Assembly: GCA_029204225.1 (NCBI GenBank)
Contig: CM055095.1
Span: 32,068,936 to 32,132,935 of the forward strand
Reading direction: 5' to 3'
DNA from: Diphasiastrum complanatum
Taxonomy: Eukaryota; Streptophyta; Lycopodiopsida; Lycopodiales; Lycopodiaceae
Length of the DNA stretch: 64,000 nucleotides
Below are positions 36,241 to 48,106 of this stretch, piece after piece (position 1 is the stretch's first letter; the number at the start of each line of letters is the position of its first letter). Both the position numbers and the translations under genes were made by a program. The notes under the pieces were generated by a model. The model had not been told where the DNA came from, ran no database searches, and saw nothing but the letters and a program-made list of their open reading frames with translations.

Positions 36241-37908
36241 GGAGCCCAACTAGTTAAACCTTAATCAACATAACATGCATAGCATTCATTGCATTAAAGG
36301 CAATAATGTTCTATGTTTCCATGGGCCATGATCTAATCATGTATTGTTCAATAGTGGATTGATAAGAATGTTATGTTAAAACAGGAATATTAGTACTAGA
36401 TAGTAGAAATGAGCATGCCAATGATTTAGATCTCACTTTTGAGCAATAACGCAGTAACATCAAATCATCTTAGTGGCCTCCATGTTAGAATCATGCACCC
36501 AATGTCACATTTTTTTCTGGGTATCAATCAATCGTTACACCGAGTATACGTCTCATATATTTTAGGCTGATTTATCATCTGATGTAACAAACATCGATTC
36601 TCTCATCCGTGTCTTAGCTGTAAAAGTTTGATCTGGGCCCTAGCTGATCCTGCAGCCTCCAAGTGTGTGGCCTACTGCAGCTGCCTCCAGTTGGGCGAAA
36701 GCGAAGGAGTTCTTTGTTCTTTGGTATATCCTTGAGACTTACGGCAGCCGCTTTTCTATTTTCCTCTTCTCCTTTGCCTCCTGCGGCACGCCAAACAGCG
36801 GGAGAGCAGGCACAGGCACATGTTCTCTGCAGATGTTTTTTTTATTACACTATGATGATAGACATGAGTGACGTACAGATAATTAATCTGAACAAATGTG
36901 CTGTTCCCCACCTTCACGGTTTTCCCTATAATTCTGGACACTTGTCTCTTGTCAGATACGGGCTTTTCCAAGTCTAAGCTCGCCTCGAGGTAATTCCAGT
37001 GGAGACCCAATTGACAGTTCCAATATTATTACCATCCGATTTCCTCATTCTAAAAATTCATCTAGACATCTGAGAGCAAACCGCATCGAACAATTCGACA
37101 TCTTATCTCGTTGTTTATCAACTACTAAAAAATTTCACAGTTGAAACCTGATGATAAGCTGTCGTCCCTGTTCAGAATCCAGATATGGATGAGTATTGTG
37201 TCTTTTCTGGTGGGCTCCATAATTCACGTGCTATGCTTTTGGTTACCTTTTTGTAATACTATGTATGTGTGCAGATAAACTGGGAAGGTTCGCAAGGTTC
37301 GAGATTCTTCCACATATAGATTGAGCATTGTTTGTTCAAGTTTTACAAACAATCGGTTAATTCTAGAATTTATAGACTAATCATAAATTACAGACTAACC
37401 ACGAGGAAACTTATAGTTTGCTTTCTCAAATGAAGGATCTAAACCCCAGACTTAGCGGTTTAGGGTTGAAATAAAGTCTACAAGGATTGATCTTGTACAC
37501 TAGTTGCTCAAGATAAAATTTGATAACTTTTGTAGGTAACTAGATTCAATGTGATTTATAATTGAAGCATTGAGTACCTGACTAATTGAGATTTTAGTTG
37601 AAGGAAAATGATCTATTTCTCTTGAGAAGCAAAGGAAAATTGTAAGTTTGTGTTGAAGCTTGGAGAAACTTTGAGGCCGATAAAAATAGGAAATTGATTG
37701 TTCTCATAACTTGAAAGAAACCAAGTGGTTGAAAAGTAATAGATAGTGATTCCCCAGAAAATGTGAAGGACAATTGATTTTTCATGATAGAGATTTTTTG
37801 TTCAACAAAGCCCAAGTTTTAAGACTACTATTTAGGATTCATTATAAAATTTTAGAGAACTTTAATAGCTTCTCACAAACATTGGCCTTTGAAGGGGGCT
37901 AATTAGGA
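36241..37908. other. No gene seen
   Basis: No transposon protein or host gene is recognisable. A 104-codon plus-strand frame at 36663 and an overlapping minus-strand one are low-complexity and match nothing I know. This begins the transposon-poor stretch leading to the PM19 gene. Confidence 0.4.
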
Positions 37909-38047
37909 AGTGCACCTCATGCTCTGCTTGCACCATGTCAGCGAGTGCATCTGCGGTTGAGAAGCAAACAAACAAATCGTCCAGTCAATGGTGAGGATTG
38001 CACCATTTCACTCCCTGACATGGTGCAGTGAGTGCATGGGGTGCACT
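37909..38047. mobile_element. MITE-like element, about 139 bp
   Basis: Terminal inverted repeats AGTGCACCTCATGC (37909-37922) and GCATGGGGTGCACT (38034-38047) match at 13 of 14 positions. Inside, GCACCATGTCAG and CTGACATGGTGC form a second inverted pair, so the element can fold on itself. It lies about 1.6 kb upstream of the PM19 start codon. No clear target duplication is seen. Confidence 0.65.
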
Positions 38048-39515
38048 CTTTAACAAGAGCCGGTCTTGAAGGGGGGAAATTTAATAAACCTCATAATTAG
38101 AAAATTATAGATCTAAGTTAAAATTTATAGACCTCAAGTATAGACTATAGATGTGAGAGCTTGAGGCTAAGGCCTAAAGAGGTGTAAACTCCCTTGCTTG
38201 AAGGGCTTTACCAAACCTTTTATGGATGTAAAATGATTGGCCGTATAAGCCATTAAGAGCACAATGCATGCTTGGGCTTGCTTCAATAAAAATGTAAGGG
38301 GTATACTAACACAATAGCTATCAAGAAATCCAGTATTTTTCAACCATCAAGAGTCTTCATTTGTAAGATTTTAAACGCAACAAATTTATAAAGAAACACC
38401 AAAAACCTTAGTAAAAAAAAGGACTTTAGAGCTAATCCCTTGGCCCTTGAAGGCACTACTCGGCCATTTGGCCCCAACGAGCTGCCAACACGCCACATGT
38501 CATGGGTAGGGGCAACATGTGGGCCTATAAATTTTTTATTTTTTCTGTTTAGAGCAGGTGGTGAGCATAGGTTCGGGCACATTTTTAATGTTTTAGCCAC
38601 ACGAGATGGGCAGGCACATGCACCTGAAAGTTTTTGGTGGTTTCGAATGTGTGAGCACGTGCAATTGTGGGCAGCTGAATATTTGGCGATTTCATATGCG
38701 CGGCGAGCAAGCACAAGCATAGAGAGCTTGTTGGGTCTCTAAATCCACACATGCACGCATAGGCACGCGCAACAATTTTTTGCTGGGTCTCTAAATCCTC
38801 CATACATGGACACTTTTTAAGTGAATTAGTGTTGTTTTAACATACATGTAAAATTTGTAAGAACTGCAAAATGCTTGCATGGCACAAAAAAGCATGTGTC
38901 AATCACAAGGTCTTGGTAAAAAATGCTAGGCAGGTTTTTGTGAATAAAGGATTAATTTTTTGAACTAAAAAAATAATGTGTGGTTGAGATGAGTTGGGGC
39001 CAAAGTTGGGTAGATGCAGGGAGATGATCCTCCTGAAGTTTTTCGAAATCATACTAGCCTCCTAAGATGAGTTATGACTCCTCCCCTTACATTCTCAAGG
39101 CCCAGGGACAAATTTGGCCATTTCCCAACCAAATTGTTGGGTGGAAAGCATTTTGTAAAACCCCTAATTAAAAATTAGGTTTCACATGTTATAGATAATA
39201 TATGTGTCAACTTCCGAACAACTTTTAAATGCATGAATGGGGGAGGGGGAGCTCCCTTGGCTCCCATGCGCAACATTGCATCAGTGCATTCGGTTCCGAA
39301 TGGTACGAATAATTTCTAAGCAAATATCTGTAACCAATAAACTTTCACCATTTGGCAAAACTTGATTGGGATTGAATGCAATGTAATGTCAAAGAGGACC
39401 TTTTTTCAACCAACAAAATTTCATGGTGTGGCAAAAGTTCATTGGGACAGGGCCAAATGTACCCCCTGCCCAATAAGTGACTTCCTACTCCTCTCAGTTT
39501 TATATCACTACTACT
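38048..39515. other. Upstream region of the PM19 gene, no ORF supported
   Basis: No recognisable protein. A palindromic GCACGTGC (38655-38662) has a G-box/ABRE core, about 1 kb upstream of the start codon. Such sites drive ABA response in many plants, but at this distance its role is only possible. Frames of about 100-126 codons on both strands near 38340-38742 look like chance ORFs. Confidence 0.4.
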
Positions 39516-39518
39516 CTC

Positions 39519-39528
39519 TCTATATAAT
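39519..39528 (+). promoter_or_regulatory. TATA box of the PM19-like gene
   Basis: TCTATATAATAC lies in a CT-rich context about 155-165 bp before the ATG, which would give a 5' leader of about 130 nt. Confidence 0.65.
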
Positions 39529-39683
39529 ACATACTGCTTTGTTTACCTTGCACTGTGCAGCATCATCGTCTTGTGCTTCTGGCGATCGAATAGCAATATA
39601 GTGCGAGAAAGTGAGCAAGGCGTTGCTTTTCACACCCTGTTTAAAGAGCAAGAGGTCGAAGGGTGCTATAGGATTGCAGGGAT

Positions 39684-41066
39684 ATGGCCCGTTATCAAAA
39701 GGAAGCCATCATATTTGCTGCTCCACTTCTATTGCTCAACTTTGCAGCTTACACAGTTCTGCTTGCCCTCGCAGGATGGGCTCTGAACGAGATGTTGGAT
39801 AATAAGCTTCACGGAGGTGAACCCAAAACACTCTGATGGTTAGCTCGGATTAGAACAAGCACAGAGGCACAAATAGAACGATTATGTCAAGTCATTGTGT
39901 AGCTGTAATGTTAAGACATGTATATCTTAAGGATAGCTACTGGAAGTTCTTCACAGTGCTCTACCAACTGTCGGAACTTCTAAAAAAGTACTAATTAGTA
40001 GCTTAATATTGGGGTAAATTAGGATATTTCCATTTCTTTTGTAGGCTACAGAGCTCGAGTATGCTCTTATGATGAATTGTTATTGCTTATGCTTTTCAGG
40101 TAATGCAGCAACTCTGTATCTCATCGTCTTTTCCTTAATAGCTGGAGTTGTGGGCGTTGCCTCCGTTGTTTTGGGTTTTCTGTCTCTATCTGGAACTCCC
40201 GAAACCAAGGCTGTGGCAGTAACTTCTGGTCTAGTTGCTTGGGTGCTTAGCCTTCTTGCGCTGGGGTACGTTTTGTGATCTTTGGAGAAACATGGGAACT
40301 CGCCAATTCGAAGCTTCTATTTCTTTTTAAATTTTAAGTATTGCCTGCAACACGAAACAAATCTCTCAATCAATCGAAAGCCATCCTAAAGCTTTAATTA
40401 CGTCTCTTCATAAGCACGGAGAACTTAAGTAGCAAAGCAGTTTGTGTTTCATGCAGTATATGCAGGCATAATACTTTCAGCACCTCTTTACTACCTTACC
40501 TATTCACTACATCCACGACGGATTGGTTGCGGTTCACTTCACTAGTTGTCTATTTATACAAATAACACCATTTTTTGTTCTTTTCCGTCGCGCAGGCTTG
40601 CAGCAAAGCAAATTCATATTGGCAAAGTGCATAATAAGCGTCTGGTACTTAATCTTCACTTCTAGTTTCTCAGCGAAAATGCCTTCTTAACTATAGTCTT
40701 CCAATATTGCTGTCACCAAATAAGAATTACTTGCATCTGATTACTCAACGGCGTTGTTGTTTTTAGCTACGATGATGACATGATCGCTGTTTATTTTGCT
40801 TTGAAATTTGCGCACTTATTGCATTAATAAGCATAGTACATAACAAGATCTGCAAGGGAAAAACCAACATGTAACTTTTTATTCTTTCTTTTTGTGTGCA
40901 GAGAGCTCTTGAAGCATTTGCAATTATTGTCGCGGGTACACAGCTACTTTATATCTTTGCAGTTCATGTGGGTTTGGTTTTCAAAAGCACTTTTGTTGAA
41001 AGTACCACCGCGCCAGCTGCTCAAGCTGGCGAAAAAGAAAAACCAATCACTTCCGAGACAGTTTGA
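39684..41066 (+). CDS. AWPM-19/PM19-like plasma membrane protein, four exons
   Basis: Exons 39684-39816, 40100-40265, 40596-40644 and 40902-41066 join into 170 codons with no stop. All three introns (283, 330 and 257 bp) have GT...AG ends, and the frame is consistent across each. The protein has four hydrophobic segments (about residues 8-33, 48-72, 80-101 and 119-143) and a hydrophilic, Ala/Lys/Glu-rich tail. Family signatures are 'LAGWALNEMLD', 'GNAATLYLIVFSLIAG', 'LVAWVLSLLALGLAAKQIH' and 'RLRALEAFAIIV'. AWPM-19 proteins are plant plasma-membrane proteins linked to ABA, cold and desiccation; a rice member is reported as an ABA importer. Length is typical. It is the only intact multi-exon host-type gene here, yet it lies inside element B between transposon remnants. 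Confidence 0.9.
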
Positions 41067-42639
41067 AGTGCAAGCTTCTGCCTTACCATAGCATGTGCTG
41101 ATATTTCTTGTAAATTCTATAGATTGCTCGCCGTTACAGATTGCTTTGTCCCCCACAGTATTAAGGATATTTTTCACAATGAAGACAGCTAGCCTTGTGA
41201 TCGATAAATTGTCATATCAGCTACTAGAACAAATGCTCACAGGGGTGTTACCATGCACATACAGCAGCTTCTTAAGCCCGTCATGTGATTCTTCATGTTA
41301 ATTTACTGAAGGTTCTTGTGTATTCTATACTGTTGTAGTCTTCTCGGTTGAAGGCATCATGATTGTTTTGAATATTTTTTAAGATCTCAATTTTCAACGG
41401 GATCAGTGGAGCAACTGTACAGCTCTAATTCCTTGCATAATAATGAGACCAGCCCAATTGCTAATCAAGAGACATGCTGACCCTTCATCACCAAGTATTG
41501 TGGTTTTCACATTATATTATAGCTACTATGCATGAGCACACTCAAGGTGACGGATCATACATCATAGAAAACAAGGTGATCATAGAAGATCACGATAGAT
41601 CCTGCCTTTGCATCCTTAACTGTTTTCGTACTCATCAATTGTGGAGACAGAAACTATATGTATACATATAACGTATTACTTGAAAGTTGAGCTCGAGGCA
41701 CAGCTTTTATATACTCGCATGTCCGTGAATGTACAGCTTGAAGTTGGTACCTTACTGGTGGTGAGCAAATCACTGCGCATTTGTCCGCAAGGAAGAGATG
41801 CCATTGTAGCTTGCAAATTTGTAGTTTGTTAGTGAGTTGAAGAGAGCCCCAATTCAAGTTGTTAAAGACTTGAGATTTAATGGACTAATGTGTGGAAATT
41901 TATAACTTAAAGCGTTTAATCTATTTGAACTCTCCGTGTACTTCTCAGTTTGTAAGAAGACAATGAGTTGTGAGTGTCTACAATGAGTTGTTACCATCCA
42001 CTATGCTCTTTTTAATGTTAAATTGGCAACATGCTTTCATGGCTCATAAATTTTATAATGCTTGCCAAATAAAACTCACCAAAATATATATAAATATTTA
42101 TTTATTTATTTATTTATTCTTACAATGACATTTGATTGGAATTATGAATTCTAGGGAAATTATCGTAACTCCACGTGGATTTATATATACAGTATTGAGA
42201 GATGCACCTTACACATGTATGCTTCAAAGCTCATAATGCTTTCAAAGAATCATAAGTTTAGAAACATTCAAATTCATTTTTTTAGATATCATATATGAGC
42301 TTTCTAGCTTCCTTGGTGAGCAGTAAACACGATGACATTTGTTTTGGGACTTTGACCTAAAAAAGAGTAATCTTTTTTGGTGTTTTTTAATGGTCCTAGT
42401 TTTAGGCCAAAATCATGGATTTTTTTAATAAATCTCTAAATTTTGTTTTTTAAAAAAGCCAAAAAATGCATATTTTTAATAAAGAACAAGTTTTTTCTTG
42501 CAAACTTCATAAAACCATCATAATTACAAATGAAATAATAATTCAAAAAAACAAATGATTTTTGAAACTCAAAATCCCATTGAAATACAAAATAACTTAA
42601 ATTATATTTGCACATTCTTTTTTTTAAAGTACATTTTCT
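41067..42639. other. 3' flank of the PM19 gene, no other gene seen
   Basis: Small ORFs (60-70 codons) on both strands match nothing. A strong AATAAA is not evident close to the stop codon. At 42093-42118 there is a (TTTA)n run of about six units. From about 42350 the sequence becomes very AT-rich and leads into the DUF7869-type remnant. Confidence 0.45.
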
Positions 42640-45600
42640 AAGGAATTTTCACTGATGCCTCTCAATTCAGAACTTGACATATTCTCAACACTCTCGTTTT
42701 CAGCTGATGAGGTGGAAGACCCGTCTTCTTCATCAGAGTCAACTGGCATGTCTTCCTCAGAATCCGCGTCTAATGTTGACAAGAAACCTTGTAAATCAGC
42801 TTTTCTCTGTTGATGACGAGTGGAGGATGATGGTTTTTCAAGTAATCCAAGTCGATCTTCAATATAGATATTCTTGACTTTTGTAGATGATTGGTCAATG
42901 TTAATTCAAAATTAAATGCCAAAACATCTACATCATGTAGATTCAAATCGTCGACTCTTGGTTGAGTTTTTGGTAATCTCTTTCTCTTGCCCTTTGGATC
43001 TACTTGCAACATTTCGAGTTCGTACCTTCCCAGAAAAGCATTTGTTGAAGTGGTGCGCAACCAATGGACACGTAGTACTTTCGTTTGATTGCTATTTTGA
43101 ATAAAACCAAGTACTTTGGCAATCCAAAATGGATGTCCTTCATTGTTTTATGAAGCTAGAAGTGCAACAAGGCTTCCAATTTGGATTTCATTCAAATCAC
43201 CGCGCCATTTCATTTTTGCATCTTTAACACTTTGCCTATTCTTCCTTGAGCCCACATAAATTTCACGTTCCTCACCTTGCACAAGCTGCAGGAAATCATT
43301 ATCTCAAGGAAGATTTGAAGGTTCGACAGTCGTAGTTGATGTTCCTAATTTATGAGGCCAATGAAATTCATTAGTTGTTGATGTATGTTCGAGATTGAGC
43401 AAACTGATTTTTTGTTCTTCGAAAAAGTCCATCCACCAATGTTGATCAAACTCATCAAAAAAATGATAAGCTGCTTGAATATTCGATTCCAAAAAATTTA
43501 ATGAGGCAAATGGATCAATCTCACGATGTTCTCTTTGCGCCTTTTGTTCTTCTAGCAAGGAGTTCAAGGGGTCAACACAACAAGCTTGATTTAAGTCGAT
43601 GTCTGATTCGTTATATTAGATTTTAAACTGGTGCTGAAAGCCAATATCATTAACATTAGCTATGCATCACTCTGTTTCATTGGACGTCTTAACATAATCA
43701 CGAAAATCATATGCGTGTCTGATTAATGACACGTTTGGCTTTGGCACATACGATTCCTCAACAATGCTTTGAAGCACTGGTAATGAAAATGCTTTCTTGC
43801 GTCTCAACCGCTTAGAAAAGCAACTAAACATTTGATCAATTTGATCGTGGATATGTCCTACCAACAAAAATCCTATTTTTATTTTTTTGAAATTTTTTTT
43901 CTCCACTAGCATAGATAAGTATGCCAAAACAGTTTGATTTTTATTTTCCCTAGCAGTGTTGTCATGCTGCAAATAAAGTATTTCTGGAAGATTTTCACTA
44001 AATTCGCAAATTATCTTATGTACAATGGTGATCATCAAATTTGGATCATTTCGAACATTGGGATAATTAAAAAAGACCTTAGACTCCAGAGTGCCATTAA
44101 ACACAAGTGCTCCAACGAGATGAACCTGAATAGAATCTGCCTCGTTCAAATTTTTGGGCACTCAGAAAAATGAGTCAACATTGTTTTCTTCTGAACCATG
44201 CCATCAATAACAAGGCCCAGATATTTTTGTGGACATTCCAAACATTTCTTTCGATACTTGGCCAACTTTTGTCTTTCAACTGTTTGTTGATCTCTATGCA
44301 GTTGAAGAGCTTTTGTAGCATCCACTGAAAATACAATGATTCACTTATTTAATAGAATAAAGATCATACCATAATGGTGTTCAAAAAGCTACATAAATTT
44401 TTTCAAAACAGAAAGTATTAAATGAATGACAAATTTAGTTAATATTTACCTTTCTCGTCATTGGTCTTTGCAAGTTGTTTTGCATACTTTAACAACTCGC
44501 AAGTGGAGCATACTGTCATTCGTGATTTTTTGGGAATCTTTATCAGTCCAAAATCTCTTTTTCAAATTCTAAGAAAATATGAGTAACTCAAATAGGGAAC
44601 ATTTTTTTGTTTTTGCAAACTCTTTGTACATCAAAAATATTTCTAATTTTGTAAAATTATCCGGCAAGTGAGAATATAAGGAATTAGGCAATTTTTCTCT
44701 GTGCACATCTATGAAATGCTTTAGCCAAGCAGTTGCATTTAAAGCATATGGAGAAACAGTTCGGCCCTATAAGGATCCCCGTAATGTTGAGTCTTTCTGA
44801 AATTGTGCATGCATTCGTTGAAGCCGTGAGTTTTCGATTGCATGAACTGCTTTGTAAGCTTTGCGACAAACCTCCAAAGCATTTAAAAAAATACAAAAAG
44901 GAGTTTTTGTCCGGCCTCACTGTTGCACACAAATAGTAATTTCTCTCATCCTTACTTCGTAAAAAGAAGTTTATTCTTAATTCTTCAATTTCTCTGATAC
45001 TCAGCTTTTGCAAACAACAGGATGAGCAACAAATAATATTCCGTACCTTTCGAATCTCAAATTTTGTAATCAACTGTTTTTGACGATTCTTTAAATCAGG
45101 TGAGGATCTCAAGTCTCTCTTGTATTTTTCTTTTTGTTTGGAGTCTGATCTATAAATTGAACTTGTGACACTAGTAGGTGCTTGAACTGGTTGAGAAGGT
45201 GTTGGAATTTCATGGCTTGGAATTCTGGCTCCAACCTCAGGATGTTCTGGACCCTCATAAGGCTCTAAATTTTCAACGAATATAGCCCTTTTAGATTTAA
45301 CACGACGAACATCACTTTGAGAAGGTCTCCTACGAACATGAGAAAAGCTTGAACATCACGGATCAATAGACTTACGCGGATCTGTTGATTTACTAGAATC
45401 AGTAACTGAGTGAATTGAAGTTTTTGACTCATCATTCAATGATTCAAGTTGTTTAAAAGAACAATGTTCTAATTGTGTCAAGCCTGTATCTGAAGAGAAG
45501 GACGAGGTCGCAAGATTTGATACAAGCTGAGTTATAGGCGCCATCTTTTGAAAAGTACTTGCTTGAGAAATTTCAGAAGATAAACGGGTAAATGATGATG

Positions 45601-45700
45601 ATGAAACATCATTTACAAAAACATGTTCAGATTCAGGAGTGGCTTTATAAAAAAAACTTTCATTGGGAATGTCAGATGAAGATGTTACACTTGTTGCAAC
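42640..45700 (-). pseudogene. DUF7869-type transposase-like gene, decayed
   Basis: On the minus strand, from about 45700 down: a Ser/Thr-rich N-terminus (45700-45356); a Cys-rich part with 'CCSSCCLQKLSIREIEEL' and 'LRSKDERNYYLCA' (45112-44900); the core (44161-43667) with 'LYLQHDNTARENKNQTVLAY' and 'GFLLVGHIHDQIDQMFSCF'; and a C-terminal part with 'GHPFWIAKVLGF' and 'VLRVHWLRTT' (about 43180-42990). D-x(n)-ENKN and GHxHxxID are the hallmarks of the DUF7869 family, seen in many repeat-rich plant and animal genomes and thought to derive from a DDE-type transposase. Frameshifts separate the parts. It breaks into element B's RT at about 45695, so it arrived after B. I found no terminal inverted repeats. 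Confidence 0.65.
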
Positions 45701-46549
45701 ATATTGCTGATCTTTGATAGATCTGTGGCGATCTCGTGTCTTGACACTATATGACCGAGTATCAAGCCATGTGTCACCCAGAATTGACATTTTTTTGGAT
45801 TCAGGGAGATCTGGTAGTCGCGACATTTTTGTAACACCTTCTCAAAATTGAATAAGTGTTCTGAATCTGGTCCATGCACGCACAGATCGTCCAAGAAAAT
45901 TTTCAAAAAATTTTGCAAATAATCTTTGAATGCCGCCTGCATGACTCGCTGGAAAGTGCTTGGGGGCATTGCAAAGTCCGAAAGACATCACTTTATAGGC
46001 ATAGGTTTCCCATTCTGTGGCAAATGTTGTCTTGTGCTGGTCCTAGGGGGCTATTTTCACTTGGTTATAGCCGTTGAAGCCGTCCAGAAAACTGTAGGCT
46101 TCGGCACCAGCTACCCTGTCAAGGACACGTTTTGTAAATGATAAAAAAAAATGGTCCTTTTTTGTGACTGCATTTAGCACCTTCAGATTCACACAGATCC
46201 GCATTTTGCCATTCTTCTTGGGTACTATAACTATCGGTGATACCCATTCTGCGTGCTCGATCTCATAAATGAAATCTGCGTCCATCAGCTTTTGCAACTC
46301 CTGCTTGATCAGTTCTGTATAATTTGGGTTGCAGCAGTAGTAACGGCTCACCTTGGGGACTGCTCCGTCCACCAAGGGTATGGTATGTTGGACTACTGTT
46401 GGCAGAATGCCCTTTAGATCACTATAGCTCCAGGCAAAACAATCTTTATATTCCACCAGCAAGGATCGTAGTCTCTTGAACTGCATGGGTGTTAACTGCT
46501 CTCCCACATGCACTATCCTTTCTTCTTCTCCTAGCTCCGCAAGATTCAT
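45695..46549 (-). pseudogene. Gypsy B reverse transcriptase, truncated
   Basis: Minus-strand RT starts with 'DCFAWSYSDLKGILPTVVQH' and 'LQKLMDADFIYEIEHAEWVS', then 'IVIVPKKNGKMRICVNLKVL' (46549-46043). After a shift it continues with 'PPSTFQRVMQAAFKDYL' and the active-site region 'IFLDDLCVHG' (YVDD changed to FLDD), then 'LILGHIVSRHEIATDLSKI' (45969-45700). There the sense is lost at the junction with the DUF7869-type remnant. The thumb, RNase H and integrase are not found elsewhere in B. Confidence 0.85.
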
Positions 46550-46599
46550 TGGCTGTGTTCGCGCAGGTCCCTCGAAGGCTTGTGCCGCTGGTGTCTGAC

Positions 46600-47590
46600 T
46601 TTGATCAGGTTCTCACTGGGCTTGCGGTATCATGATTATCATGTCGTCCAAAGTATAATTCTTGAAAGTATCAGGCATCTCGTGAACGAGAGCTCGTCGA
46701 GATTCCTCTTTCAGCATTTGGATCTTGACCCGACTGGTCATTTTTTGATTTTCTGGCACCTGTGTAGAAGATGACATTGTATCTGAGTCCAACTGGATTG
46801 ACTTTAAGAAACCCAACACCTTCTTTTTGCACTTTTTTGTCATTTTGGTGGGTTCATCCTTGTTGTTTTTCTTCGGGACTGCTGTAACATTCGCCTCATG
46901 GTTGCGAATCTCAACGTCTACTGTAGCTATCGCTTCTTCAGGTAGGTCACTCCATCGGATCACCTGGTTGTAGCGTTGCTTCAACTGATTCTTCTTATTC
47001 ATAGGTGCCTTGGGTGGATCGATCCTTGAGACTTTCGCCATAGCAGACTTTTGTGGTGGTTGATCTGGTACCTTCTTGGTTCCGTAACAATCTGGGTCCA
47101 TGTGGTGTAGGATCTGTTTATCAGTCAGTTCAACCTCCTTATTGTAAGTTAGAGCATATTGCCAAGGGACTAGATCATCGTCCACTGGGTTCTCAATAGG
47201 CTCCACTGAAAGCCATGCTATGTTTATCATATTCACCCCAAATGTGATTGGTGTGTCCATAGTGTAACATTTGGGTGAAGATGTACTAAGTTCTGGATCT
47301 GATTCATATTGACATGCCTGACAATCAATAGTTGCTAATGCATCTGTCCATCTCACGACATCCGTCTCTGAATGATAGTAACCTCCCTTGGCTGACCTTG
47401 GGCGATCAATCGTATGATCTGTCGTGCATGATCCATCATCAACCTTGGGTGCAATAGGTTTCACCGCCCATGTGGTTGGATCAACCTTTACAACCTATTC
47501 TCTGTTCTTGAAGGTGAGTTTCCCTGTACCCCAATTATGTACTACTTGCGCAGTCCTCAACCATGGTCTTCCCAGTAAAAACACGGTATG
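46600..47590 (-). pseudogene. Gypsy B protease end and protease-RT linker
   Basis: At 47590-47465 the minus strand reads the end of a retropepsin ('FLLGRPWLRTAQVVHNWGTG'), then after one stop a 283-codon open frame (47464-46613) with a Lys/Glu-rich linker that leads to RT. The first half of the protease, including its D-S/T-G active site, is missing, because gag sequence at 47630 joins it almost directly. Confidence 0.75.
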
Positions 47591-47629
47591 CAGATGGAGA
47601 TTAAGGTATATCCATGATTACAAAAGTAA

Positions 47630-48106
47630 TCACAAACTGAACCACATGATCACCATATGATTGGGAGTCAAGGCTGCACTGCACTCGGATCGTAGATGTT
47701 TGACTCGTTCAATATAGTCCTGGACCCTTTCTTGTTTTTCCATCTTGACTTTGCTCAGTAGGAGAAACGGGTCTTCCAGGAATTTTCTTGGTTTAAAGCG
47801 CGTAATGAGTGCCGCCTTAACCGCTTCCCAGTTGGATTTCTCTTCCTCTGACAAGTTGTAAAACCAATCCTAAGCCACTACTAGTAAGGACATAGGAAAT
47901 AGCATCAGCTTCTCCGCAGGTGTCCGTTCGTCGTAGATTTCACAAGCTTGCTCATAGATCCAGAGGAATCGGATGGGATCTGATGATCCGTCGTATTTAG
48001 GTATTTCCATCCGTGGTGCTCTCCGGACTGCTTGCAAGGGAGCGATAGGTACGGGTTGGCCCATTGGATCCAATAGTGCTGGTTCCGGTTCTGCCTCTTG
48101 TTGCAC
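47630..48106 (-). pseudogene. Gypsy B gag core, truncated
   Basis: The minus strand reads 'PRMEIPKYDGSSDPIRFLWI' (48106-47870), one stop, then 'EEKSNWEAVKAALITRFKPR' and 'ERVQDYIERVKHLRSECS' (47854-47630). These are the retrotransposon-gag core motifs, also seen in E gag at 8.7-9.0 kb. The zinc-knuckle part is deleted. Confidence 0.8.

Noticed and set aside
36663-37010. Overlapping 104- and 84-codon ORFs
   Set aside because: Cys/Arg/Ser-rich on both strands with no recognisable motif; likely chance frames.
38655-38662. GCACGTGC as an ABA-response promoter element of PM19
   Set aside because: About 1 kb from the start codon and a common 8-mer; not enough to call a functional site.
38340-38742. 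126- and 100-codon ORFs upstream of PM19
   Set aside because: They overlap on opposite strands, match no family and lack motif structure.
40069-40278. DUF1218-type membrane protein
   Set aside because: This single exon looks like several small membrane families. The joined exons carry AWPM-19/PM19 signatures ('GNAATLYLIVFSLIAG', 'LAAKQIHIG'), which decide against DUF1218.
40894-41091. 65-codon ORF overlapping the last PM19 exon
   Set aside because: It is in another frame from the exon that continues the PM19 protein and crosses the acceptor site.
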